This document shows, one piece after another, positions 56,092-63,296 of a stretch of DNA of 64,000 nucleotides. Every line of letters begins with the position of its first letter. Positions within the stretch are counted from its first letter, which is position 1. The translations under genes and the position numbers were made by a program. The stretch is from an uncultured Bacteroides sp. (GTDB taxonomy: Bacteria; Bacteroidota; Bacteroidia; Bacteroidales; Bacteroidaceae): the NCBI GenBank assembly GCA_959606905.1, contig CAUHML010000011.1, forward strand, positions 1 to 64,000, read 5' to 3'. The notes below the pieces were generated by a model. The model had not been told where the DNA came from. It was given only the letters and a program-made list of their open reading frames with translations, and made no database searches.

Positions 56092-56697
56092 ATGACAGAA
56101 ATAGATTATTGGAATTCAATACGTGACGGCAACAATATTGCCTTCAGGGATTTATATAATAGGCATGCAGATATGCTCTATAAATATGGTATGAAAATAG
56201 CGCAAGACAGCGAATTGGTGGAGGATGCTATACAAACTGTATTCTTAAATATATATGAGAAACGCTTGATTATCTCACGTCCTAAATCCATAAGCGCATA
56301 TCTTTATACTTCCCTGAAAAATGAGATTTTGCAGGAATTCAGAAGCAGGAAACTTCAAACGGTTTCTTTGGAAGATGAATACTACAGCAAGAACGGATTA
56401 GTCGATTACGATTTCAAGTTAGAGATTGATCCGTGCAAGCTATTAGAGTTGGATGAAGAAGAGCGTGAAAAGCAGATATTACTTCAAGAGATACTTGATA
56501 GTCTGGATGGTAAACACCGAGAAATAATATATTTAAGATATTATAAAGGATTATCAATTGAAGAAGTTGCTAGTATTTGCAAAACGAACAACCAACAGAT
56601 TTACTGTGCTATTTCACGAATTATAAAGAAACTTCGTGAGCAGCATGTTTATAACAAAGCGTTTATTGCGTTCATCATATCAATACAAAACTGGTGA
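56092..56697 (+). CDS. ECF-type RNA polymerase sigma factor
   Basis: The 201-residue protein has sigma region 2 at about 15-60 (AFRDLYNRHADMLYKYGMKI, EDAIQTVFLNIYEKR) and region 4 at about 138-185 (REIIYLRYYKGLSIEEVASI, then a helix-turn-helix ending IIKKLREQ). It belongs to the Bacteroidetes sigma-70 group paired with FecR. It overlaps the next gene's reading frame by a few bases (or is 8 bp from the preferred ATG). It probably directs transcription of fimbrial or related genes in response to the STN sensor, but its targets cannot be read from sequence. Confidence 0.9.
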   Translation: MTEIDYWNSIRDGNNIAFRDLYNRHADMLYKYGMKIAQDSELVEDAIQTVFLNIYEKRLIISRPKSISAYLYTSLKNEILQEFRSRKLQTVSLEDEYYSKNGLVDYDFKLEIDPCKLLELDEEEREKQILLQEILDSLDGKHREIIYLRYYKGLSIEEVASICKTNNQQIYCAISRIIKKLREQHVYNKAFIAFIISIQNW

Positions 56698-56705
56698 AAA
56701 TAACA

Positions 56706-57524
56706 ATGGAAAGAATAGAAGACATAGATGATAACGGCTTAGAATTCGAAACATTGTTTTCGAAGAATGTAGTACTAAAGGAAGAAGAATTCGTTAACAA
56801 GGATATTGTCGGCGATGTAATAATGGCTCGAATAGAGGCTTCACGCAAGCGCTCTCTACGATACATTTGGGCAGCAGCATCCGCTATCATACTTATATTG
56901 ACAACAAGCACCTACTCTCTGAGTAGCCAAGAGTTTACCTCAAAAAAGAATTCATTGGCCGTATCATTACCTGATGGTTCGCAAGTTCAGATGCAAAAAG
57001 ACTCGTACTTGTCATACAATCGCATTTCATGGTTATGGAAGCGAACCATAGATTTTGAAGGCACTGCACATTTCGCTGTGGCCAAAGGACAGAAATTTAT
57101 AGTCAAAACCAATTTTGGAGATGTAGAAGTGTTGGGAACACAATTTCAGGTAACAACCGGAAGTCAAAGCCTGGCAGTTGAATGTTTTTCCGGTTTAGTA
57201 GGAGTTAAGACGGTGATAGGAGATAAAATACTACATCCAAATGAAAAAGTGGAATGTTCTCCAAAAGGAATGATATTTACTCCAGCCGAAAAGCCTTTAC
57301 CTGCATATTTAGAATTTGACGGAGTACCACTTACCCATGTTGTGGAAAAGATAGAAAACCTGTTTGGTGTCACAATCACGCCTAAGAATATTTGTCAAAA
57401 CATTAAATACGATGGATTGTTGCCGACCGGAAATCTTGAAGAAGCACTTGAAATAGTAATGGCCAGCTGTGGAATTGAGTACTCACATACCGGTGATCAA
57501 ATAATTTTGCGACATGTTGAATAA
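56706..57524 (+). CDS. FecR-family anti-sigma factor
   Basis: The ATG at 56706 is preferred over an upstream GTG (56694) that overlaps the sigma stop. The 272 residues comprise a cytosolic N-terminal sigma-binding part (1-50), one membrane helix (YIWAAASAIILILTTSTYSL, 53-72), a periplasmic FecR domain (VSLPDGSQVQMQKDSYLSY, FEGTAHFAVAKGQKFIVKT, VEVLGTQFQV) and a C-terminal DUF4974 region (FDGVPLTHVVEKIENLFGVT). It holds the sigma factor until a signal arrives from the outer membrane. It overlaps the STN-DUF3575 gene by 11 bp. Confidence 0.9.
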   Translation: MERIEDIDDNGLEFETLFSKNVVLKEEEFVNKDIVGDVIMARIEASRKRSLRYIWAAASAIILILTTSTYSLSSQEFTSKKNSLAVSLPDGSQVQMQKDSYLSYNRISWLWKRTIDFEGTAHFAVAKGQKFIVKTNFGDVEVLGTQFQVTTGSQSLAVECFSGLVGVKTVIGDKILHPNEKVECSPKGMIFTPAEKPLPAYLEFDGVPLTHVVEKIENLFGVTITPKNICQNIKYDGLLPTGNLEEALEIVMASCGIEYSHTGDQIILRHVE

Positions 57525-58503
57525 ACAATTAATTTCTGTATGTATGTTTGTCCTCTTCCTTTTAAATGGAGGAGGACAACTTGCCTCACAAGTGGTAACA
57601 CAGAAACATAACGAACAAACACTGACTGCACACCTGAAAAGACTAAGTGTAAAGCATGGTAAGCGAATTTCGTTCAGTCCCACTGTTACTGACAAAGTTT
57701 ACCCAATAAAAAATGATATTACAGGCAGTTTGGAAGAAACACTTAGAAAACTCCTAGAGGGAACTAATTTAAAATATAGTATTGTCAATGGAAACTACTA
57801 TATATATAAAATGTCCTCTCCGGATGTTTTACCCCCTGCAAAAGTTGAATCGAAAAAAGAGCCCCAAAAACGGAAAGTGCTTCCGCCAATTTCATCCGTT
57901 CTTCCCCGGCTAATATTTCCTAACCAAAGAATTGTACCCACTTTGAAGTTTCAGCCTCGAGTTGTAAATCCAATACATCCTGAAAGTCCCAAATTGGCAA
58001 TCAAAACCAATTTGTTATATGATGCTACAGCTACAATTAATTTAGGTTTTGAATTTGCCGTGGCTGATAAATGGACCATGGATATATCAGGTAACTTAAA
58101 TTATTGGAACTTTTCTTCGGACAACCGCAAATGGAAGCATATTCTAGTGCAGCCAGAATTACGGTATTGGCTCTGTGAACGTTTTACCGGGCACTTTGTC
58201 GGTGCGCATCTTCATTCAGGGATTTTTAATATAGGCAGATTACCTGCATTAGGAGGGGTTTTTAGCGAGAATATGCAGCAATATCGGTACCAGGGCTACC
58301 TCTTTGGTGGGGGATTTACCTATGGATACCAATGGGTATTGAGTAACCGTTGGAGTGTAGAAACTTCAGTAGGTATAGGATATGCCCATGTCAATTATGA
58401 CAAATATCCATGCGGGAGTTGCGGGAGAAAAATTAAAAATAATTCAAGAAATTATTTGGGTCCAACAAAAGCTTCTATATCCCTGATTTACAGCATAAAA
58501 TAG
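57514..58503 (+). CDS. STN domain fused to a DUF3575 outer-membrane barrel
   Basis: The 329-residue protein has a signal peptide (ISVCMFVLFLLNGGGQLASQ), an STN domain at about 28-95 (LTAHLKRLSVKHGKRISFSP, LRKLLEGTNLKYSIVNGNYY), a proline-rich linker (100-155) and a DUF3575 domain (160-329) closely like the fimbrial protein at 54842-55441, including YGYQWVLSNRWSVETSVG and KYPCGSCGRK. In classical surface signalling the STN domain belongs to a TonB-dependent receptor that talks to FecR. Here the receptor is replaced by a small barrel, so the sensed signal may be fimbrial assembly state rather than a nutrient. Confidence 0.85.
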   Translation: MLNKQLISVCMFVLFLLNGGGQLASQVVTQKHNEQTLTAHLKRLSVKHGKRISFSPTVTDKVYPIKNDITGSLEETLRKLLEGTNLKYSIVNGNYYIYKMSSPDVLPPAKVESKKEPQKRKVLPPISSVLPRLIFPNQRIVPTLKFQPRVVNPIHPESPKLAIKTNLLYDATATINLGFEFAVADKWTMDISGNLNYWNFSSDNRKWKHILVQPELRYWLCERFTGHFVGAHLHSGIFNIGRLPALGGVFSENMQQYRYQGYLFGGGFTYGYQWVLSNRWSVETSVGIGYAHVNYDKYPCGSCGRKIKNNSRNYLGPTKASISLIYSIK

Positions 58504-58561
58504 GAATCAGACATTTTTAAATTATTTTTTTTTGATTTTTTTATTCAAAAAAATGATAGAA

Positions 58562-58591
58562 AAAATCGATTTCTGCATCATAGTTAATATA
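58562..58591 (+). promoter_or_regulatory. Promoter-like motif, copy 3, inside the invertible segment
   Basis: Reads AAAATCGATTTCTGCATC followed by an ATAGTTAATATA stretch, with GATAGAAAAA before it, the same order as the copy before HU. It points right, out through the right repeat, where only the facing recombinase gene lies. After inversion it would point at the fimbrial operon, with about 350 bp to its first start codon. The gap 58504-58934 has no gene. Confidence 0.55.
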
Positions 58592-58792
58592 GGGCCTACA
58601 TTAAATTGGGTTTATTGAGAAAAACTTTTTTCATAATTCTGAAAGCCCCAGTGTTCTGTATGGCGATATATTGAAATTGTGAAACACATTTCAAAACTGA
58701 GAAATAAACTTTAGTTATTAACATTAACGGTATATAAATGTAAATCAACAATTTACGTCACTACCGCACAAATAAATTCTAATAAAACTAAG

Positions 58793-58823
58793 ATTCCTCC
58801 TCTATTATAGAATAGAGATTGAA
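58793..58823 (-). repeat. Right 31-bp inverted repeat of the putative invertible segment
   Basis: Exact reverse complement of 55561-55591 over 31 bp. Just outside it, the last bases plus CAAC (AGAGATTGAACAAC) recur at 60473-60486 in front of the small gene at 60534. Confidence 0.9.
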
Positions 58824-58934
58824 CAACTACAATAATTACCGTCTGTAAAGATACAAAAGTTTTCACGATTTTTAAAGAAGGAACATCGTTATTTTCCTAT
58901 TTAACAGTATTTTATAGACCACATAAAAAATATT

Positions 58935-60149
58935 TTAATTAAAATTTGCAACTTTTTTATTCACTTCATCCAAGACACTTGTGTCAAATTCTTTCAGATA
59001 TATTCTTGTCATATCTTCAGAGGAATGTCCTAATCCTTCACTAATGACAGACACAGGAATACCCAGTTCTTTAACTAATGTTGCCCAGGTATGGCGGGCC
59101 ATATAAGTTGTTAAGGGATAATCCAGCCCAATCTGTTTTCTAACAATTTTAAGGCCATAATTAATACGTTGCAATGCCAGTTTATATTGAGTATATAAAG
59201 GACGAGGATCATCAACATCCAAAACAGGAAAAACATAGTCCGTATCGTTTTTATATTTATTCATCAGTACTTCAATCTGCGGAATAATCGCAATACGGAT
59301 AGGTTGTTTGCTTTTATGCCGGGAAAAGCTGATGACCCCCGCAACAATACTTTTTTTTTCTAACCGGATTATATCTACAAATGCAGTACCTTGACAATAG
59401 AAGCTAAACATAAAAATATCTCGTGCCAGCTCAAGGTGACTCTCTTTTTTAGGAATAAATTCAAGATTAGCAATTCTTTTCAAGACTTCACGGGTAATAG
59501 CCCTCTTGGGTGTCTTGCTAATAGTGGTTTTAGTCACTTTGAACGGGTAGGCACAAGTGGGTTTAAAACCATCCGTCACTATACGATTATATACGGTTTT
59601 TAAATTACGCATATAAAAAGCAATTGTATTCTCCGAAAGCCCTGCCCCACTTAGGCTATCATCATATGCCCGGAGCAACTTGGGAGTCATTTCCGAAACA
59701 CTGATATCTTTACCTTTCAGAAATTTACGGAACGAGTTTCTTGTACTCATATAGGCGGCCGCCGTTCCATCAAGTCCTGCATCACTCTTTTCCGTTATCT
59801 GCTCTTCCATATACTCCAGAAACCTAACCTGACTTTGTCGGATAGGACCATCGCTTAGGTCATTCACTGTATATTCTATACCCTGTGCTTCATAGGAATC
59901 TATTTTTGCATAAAGCTCCTTACGCTTTTCCCGAATAACATGATTGATTTTTTGCGCCTCACGCCCCGAAATGGTACTTTTCTCTGAAAGAGACACTTTT
60001 TGCTTTTTTTCATCAAAATCTGATTCCATTATCCGGCATCCTGTATAAAGTATCTTCTTCTTTCTCTTATGCAGGATTTGCAATACAATGGGATAAGTGC
60101 CCGATTTGTGTTGCCAGTTTTTGTTTAATACTACTTTTATTGTTGCCAT
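58935..60149 (-). CDS. Tyrosine recombinase, Bacteroidales phase-variation/integrase type
   Basis: The ATG at 60149 (MATIKVVLNKNWQHKSGTYP) is the family's normal start; the upstream 17 codons are unlikely. The 404 residues contain an arm/N-terminal domain, a SAM-like core-binding domain (about 100-190) and the catalytic domain with HKSKQPIRI (Lys), YMARHTWAT (Arg near residue 350), EGLGHSSEDMTRIYL (His/Ser and the nucleophile Tyr near 383). The first catalytic Arg region reads FYCQGTAFVD, with Gln where FYTRG or GxRF is common. Its place beside the 31-bp inverted repeat makes it the likely inverter of the sigma cassette. Confidence 0.85.
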   Translation of the reverse strand: MATIKVVLNKNWQHKSGTYPIVLQILHKRKKKILYTGCRIMESDFDEKKQKVSLSEKSTISGREAQKINHVIREKRKELYAKIDSYEAQGIEYTVNDLSDGPIRQSQVRFLEYMEEQITEKSDAGLDGTAAAYMSTRNSFRKFLKGKDISVSEMTPKLLRAYDDSLSGAGLSENTIAFYMRNLKTVYNRIVTDGFKPTCAYPFKVTKTTISKTPKRAITREVLKRIANLEFIPKKESHLELARDIFMFSFYCQGTAFVDIIRLEKKSIVAGVISFSRHKSKQPIRIAIIPQIEVLMNKYKNDTDYVFPVLDVDDPRPLYTQYKLALQRINYGLKIVRKQIGLDYPLTTYMARHTWATLVKELGIPVSVISEGLGHSSEDMTRIYLKEFDTSVLDEVNKKVANFN

Positions 60150-60450
60150 TATCATTGCTTTTTCAAAAAAACATCGAAAGTAGTAAAACCGTTTATACAT
60201 TTAAATACATTTCATCAAAAATATGGCAATTTTACGTGTAAAGAGTTACAATTAATACCATTATCACTTTGATTTCATAACAACAGAGGGGAAAATAGGA
60301 AATAAATTGAAATACATTATCAACAAGATACTCCTTTTTAAAGTCCTGTTCCAAAACTCAAATTCATGAAATTACCCTCAAAAACATATTTCACCTATGA
60401 AAAAGGCATATTTATGATTTTTCCTTGCTTAAAAGGGATAGAAAAAAGCA

Positions 60451-60469
60451 TTTTTTGCATCAATATAAA
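60451..60469 (+). promoter_or_regulatory. Promoter-like motif, copy 4
   Basis: TTTTTTGCATCAATATAAA, with GATAGAAAAA just upstream, 65 bp before the 60534 start. AGAGATTGAACAAC follows directly, shared with the right edge of the invertible segment. Nothing else is evident in the gap 60150-60533. Confidence 0.55.
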
Positions 60470-60533
60470 TAGAGAGATTGAACAACATACTGAATATACA
60501 CTGAAATCAAAGCGCAATCAAATAAGATGAAAG

Positions 60534-60833
60534 ATGAAGAAAGAGAATTTAGCCTTAGCCCTAACTTGCATGGCAATGCTCGCTATGGACTACAACAGTG
60601 AAAATAATAACAAAAGTAGGATCATTCGTAGGTCGGACAAAAGAGACAAAGACATTACAAAAGATTTCCCATCTATGGAGCAATCGGCGTCGGATGATTA
60701 TGAACATAATCTCCTTTTACATCTTTATTTTTATTCACTCTTATTATTTTTCGTTTTTTTAAAGGAAAATTCGGGTAGAAAAACTCAATTTTTGCATCAA
60801 TATAAAAGTAGAGCTATATATAGCATACAATAA
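60534..60833 (+). CDS. Small paralogous protein, copy 1, apparently extended at the 3' end
   Basis: The first 60 or so residues (MKKENLALALTCMAMLAMDY ... DKDITKDFPSMEQSASDDYEHN) align with the protein at 60866-61090. Beyond that the frame runs on through intergenic-type sequence, including the next promoter-like motif, giving a hydrophobic tail (LLLHLYFYSLLLFFVFL) with no counterpart. The copy has probably lost its stop or suffered a frameshift. The family is unknown; the N-terminus is a short hydrophobic helix. Confidence 0.5.
   Translation: MKKENLALALTCMAMLAMDYNSENNNKSRIIRRSDKRDKDITKDFPSMEQSASDDYEHNLLLHLYFYSLLLFFVFLKENSGRKTQFLHQYKSRAIYSIQ
60786..60806 (+). promoter_or_regulatory. Promoter-like motif, copy 5
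   Basis: CAATTTTTGCATCAATATAA, preceded by GGTAGAAAAACT, 60 bp before the 60866 start. It is the same module as copy 4, so the gene and its promoter were duplicated together. It lies inside the overlong 3' part of the 60534 frame. Confidence 0.55.
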
Positions 60834-60865
60834 AAACATATTTAAAACGAATGACAATTCATAAG

Positions 60866-61090
60866 ATGGAGAAAGACACTTTAGCATTAGCTGTTGCCTG
60901 CATGACAATGTTTGCAATGGAACAGAAAGAAGAGAATAATGAGAAAAACGACAAAATTATTCATAAGATACGCCAATTAGAAAAAGATATTACTGATAAT
61001 TTTCCTTCCATTTCAGCTCCTGTTTCCGAACTTTATGAAAACAGACAGAAAGATAGTCAAACAGAAAAAGGGCAATCAGAAGAAATATAA
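60866..61090 (+). CDS. Small paralogous protein, copy 2
   Basis: The 74-residue protein starts MEKDTLALAVACMTMFAM, like copy 1, and continues with a polar, charged segment (KIIHKIRQLEKDITDNFPSI) ending GQSEEI. An in-frame ATG at 60851 adds five residues. The start at 60866 is chosen by alignment to copy 1. Function unknown; the hydrophobic N-terminus could be a small membrane helix or a packed amphipathic helix. Confidence 0.6.
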   Translation: MEKDTLALAVACMTMFAMEQKEENNEKNDKIIHKIRQLEKDITDNFPSISAPVSELYENRQKDSQTEKGQSEEI

Positions 61091-61165
61091 AACAATCTCC
61101 ATTCATCATAATCTTCACCGCATCCTCTAATCTTGCCCATTACCTGTTACATGAAAACCAAGAAA

Positions 61166-62674
61166 TCAAATCCGCAAAAAAGGCCACTGTTTGGACTCCT
61201 TGCCATAGAGTGCCAGATTATTGATTATATACCCCTCAAATCCTGCAAACTTTAGAATCAATATACAACTGAGTTTGTGCATTATCAGACTGGTTGTAAA
61301 AAGCTTGTCTGCAAGCTCTTCCTCTTTATTTGCATTAAGGTTCCCGTGCATGAATCTGTTCCTGTCCCCTATAGCGGAGATCTCAAGATCGGATAATGTA
61401 TAACCAAAATGCAGAAAAGGCATATTTAACTTGTCCCGGTTAGTTGGCATATTCATATTATTTACTTTTTTTCTCAGGAACTCTGCTTGTTCGTCATTCA
61501 ATACATTTTGTTTTCGCTTAGCTTCAATAACGCCTAATAGTTCCTTTCTTACCCCGCCCTTTTCCCAGGTACTCTTTTCTATAACAGTATGAGATTGTAA
61601 ATTACACAGCTTACTCAGTTCAGTACAAAGCGTTTCATAAGCTATACAGTAGGCGGCCGGTTGCAGTTCCAATGTCAAAGTGGAAGAGTCCAATAGTAAT
61701 AATGCGGAACGGGCAATAGCGTCATATTTATAAAAGTTCAGAACAAGGCATGAAAATATCTCCTCACTTATTTCCTCTATGGCAAAATTCCACTTTCTTT
61801 TCTCTATGAGATTCATCATTCTCTTTTCAGCGTCCGGACAAGCCATTCTTTTAGCGATAGGCATTAATACTGAATATACATTCGTCGTAAATATCGTATA
61901 TTGGCATTCTATAGATTTACGCAATGATTTATAATAGACACCTACAGGATTCAAAAAATCATCTGTTGTAGCCACTATGGTATATGCTTCATTCAAATAA
62001 ACCTTACCAATGATAAATCCGAAACCTAACAGCACGGAATACGCTATTTTATCTATTTCTTTGAATTCACACATAAACCGGGACTCGACAATCAGGAAAC
62101 TTTGTTCCTTGATATTGGCATGATAGAAGTGTGCTTCTCCTTGGGGAAATTCTATTTTCATCAGCCCGGTACCTAAATAACTATTTCCGATTTCGAAATT
62201 CCACCCACGGAAATCTGTAAAATGCACTTTTTTATCAACAGGTATTATATATCTGAAGTAATATGCTTCTTCCTGATTAATACTTGGTGTATGAATGTCA
62301 GACACTCTGATAGTACACCCAAAGCCGCGTTCATCATAGTGATCCTTTATTTTGGCTATATGACTTTGATTCTTGGGCACAATATAGGTCTTGCCATTAC
62401 AGATAAGTTGAAAGTTGTCAAGGTTTTCATACTTGGCTTTATCTATAGAATTATAATCTACAGAATAAAATTCCAAATCAAATGAATTGTCCTCTTTCTC
62501 TACGAGAACAGGGGCGTTTTCTGCATAAGTAATGCCATTAATCTTCCCTTCTTTAAGCTCCAGTAGCTCTTTTATAAGGGATATAGAAGGTTCTATATAT
62601 TTTTTCATGTGCTTATTATTAAATACTTTCCTACTCTCTAATCGTTTTTTTTCGGATTCCACCGTCTTTTGCAT
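61166..62674 (-). CDS. ApeA-like HEPN-domain protein (possible defence RNase)
   Basis: The chain of up to 502 residues (a shorter start at MKKYIEPSI is possible) has a beta-rich N-terminal half and a helical C-terminal domain with DRNRFMHGN near residue 437, matching the R-x4-H active-site motif of HEPN ribonucleases. The overall order, a large beta-rich N-terminal domain followed by a HEPN domain, resembles the anti-phage protein ApeA. It stands alone on the minus strand between small genes and an RHS toxin locus, a typical place for defence genes. The role is inferred. Confidence 0.6.
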   Translation of the reverse strand: MQKTVESEKKRLESRKVFNNKHMKKYIEPSISLIKELLELKEGKINGITYAENAPVLVEKEDNSFDLEFYSVDYNSIDKAKYENLDNFQLICNGKTYIVPKNQSHIAKIKDHYDERGFGCTIRVSDIHTPSINQEEAYYFRYIIPVDKKVHFTDFRGWNFEIGNSYLGTGLMKIEFPQGEAHFYHANIKEQSFLIVESRFMCEFKEIDKIAYSVLLGFGFIIGKVYLNEAYTIVATTDDFLNPVGVYYKSLRKSIECQYTIFTTNVYSVLMPIAKRMACPDAEKRMMNLIEKRKWNFAIEEISEEIFSCLVLNFYKYDAIARSALLLLDSSTLTLELQPAAYCIAYETLCTELSKLCNLQSHTVIEKSTWEKGGVRKELLGVIEAKRKQNVLNDEQAEFLRKKVNNMNMPTNRDKLNMPFLHFGYTLSDLEISAIGDRNRFMHGNLNANKEEELADKLFTTSLIMHKLSCILILKFAGFEGYIINNLALYGKESKQWPFLRI

Positions 62675-62842
62675 ATTTATTAAAAAAATTACATCAACAT
62701 AAATTGTTTATTTTCATCATAATCTTGGAGGTTACTAACCTTGTAATTACTATTTTTAGTCAACTTATTTTAGGGTAAGACACTTTCAATACAGACTAAA
62801 ATACTCGATCGGTATTAGGGTAAATGCTCTGAATCTTTATTT

Positions 62843-63280
62843 TTAAACAGATGAAATCTTAGCAGGGTCTTTTATAGGTATTCTTAGTTTCACTTCAGAG
62901 GTACAAGCCAATATTGTATCAGATGTATCAAATACAATCTCTTCAAAAGGATTACAATTATCCAGAAATAAAAACCAAACAAATTCTTGTTTAACTTTAT
63001 CCATGACATAAATTACCCCATCACCTCCCCAGCTTCCCTCTCCAGCATAAATCGAGTAAGACTCATTTTCTTCATGTATTGGAACTTCAAAGTTTGAAAC
63101 CGCATTTTTATCATTATAATCAAAATAACTATCTATTGTAGATTTACAAAGGACTCTTACCTTATAATCACTCCCTATAAAATAACTACGCAAGACCAAC
63201 ATATCCCCATTAGAAAATAATATGGAATTGATTATTGGATACTCATATTCATCTAATATATTTTCAATATATTTATTCAT
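62843..63280 (-). CDS. Probable immunity protein of the RHS toxin
   Basis: The 145-residue acidic soluble protein contains YSIYAGEGSWGGDGVIYVMD, FVWFLFLDNCNPFEEI and ends in KDPAKISSV. It follows the RHS toxin stop by 16 bp, the usual position of a cognate immunity gene. The family is not recognised with certainty, though the Gly/Asp-rich W-G-x-D-G segment recalls SMI1-type immunity proteins. Binding to the toxin tail is inferred from position. Confidence 0.6.
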   Translation of the reverse strand: MNKYIENILDEYEYPIINSILFSNGDMLVLRSYFIGSDYKVRVLCKSTIDSYFDYNDKNAVSNFEVPIHEENESYSIYAGEGSWGGDGVIYVMDKVKQEFVWFLFLDNCNPFEEIVFDTSDTILACTSEVKLRIPIKDPAKISSV

Positions 63281-63296
63281 AACTTATATTATTTAC

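Larger units (their letters stand above)
55561..58823. other. Putative 3.26-kb invertible segment carrying a sigma/anti-sigma/sensor cassette
   Basis: Both ends are the 31-bp perfect inverted repeats. Inside are an ECF sigma gene, a FecR gene, an STN-DUF3575 fusion gene, three GTGAAACA repeats, and an outward-pointing promoter-like motif near the right end. A tyrosine recombinase gene starts its coding sequence's 3' end 112 bp outside the right repeat. In the present orientation the sigma cassette reads away from the fimbrial operon; after inversion it and the motif would read into it. Inversion itself is inferred from structure. Confidence 0.7.
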
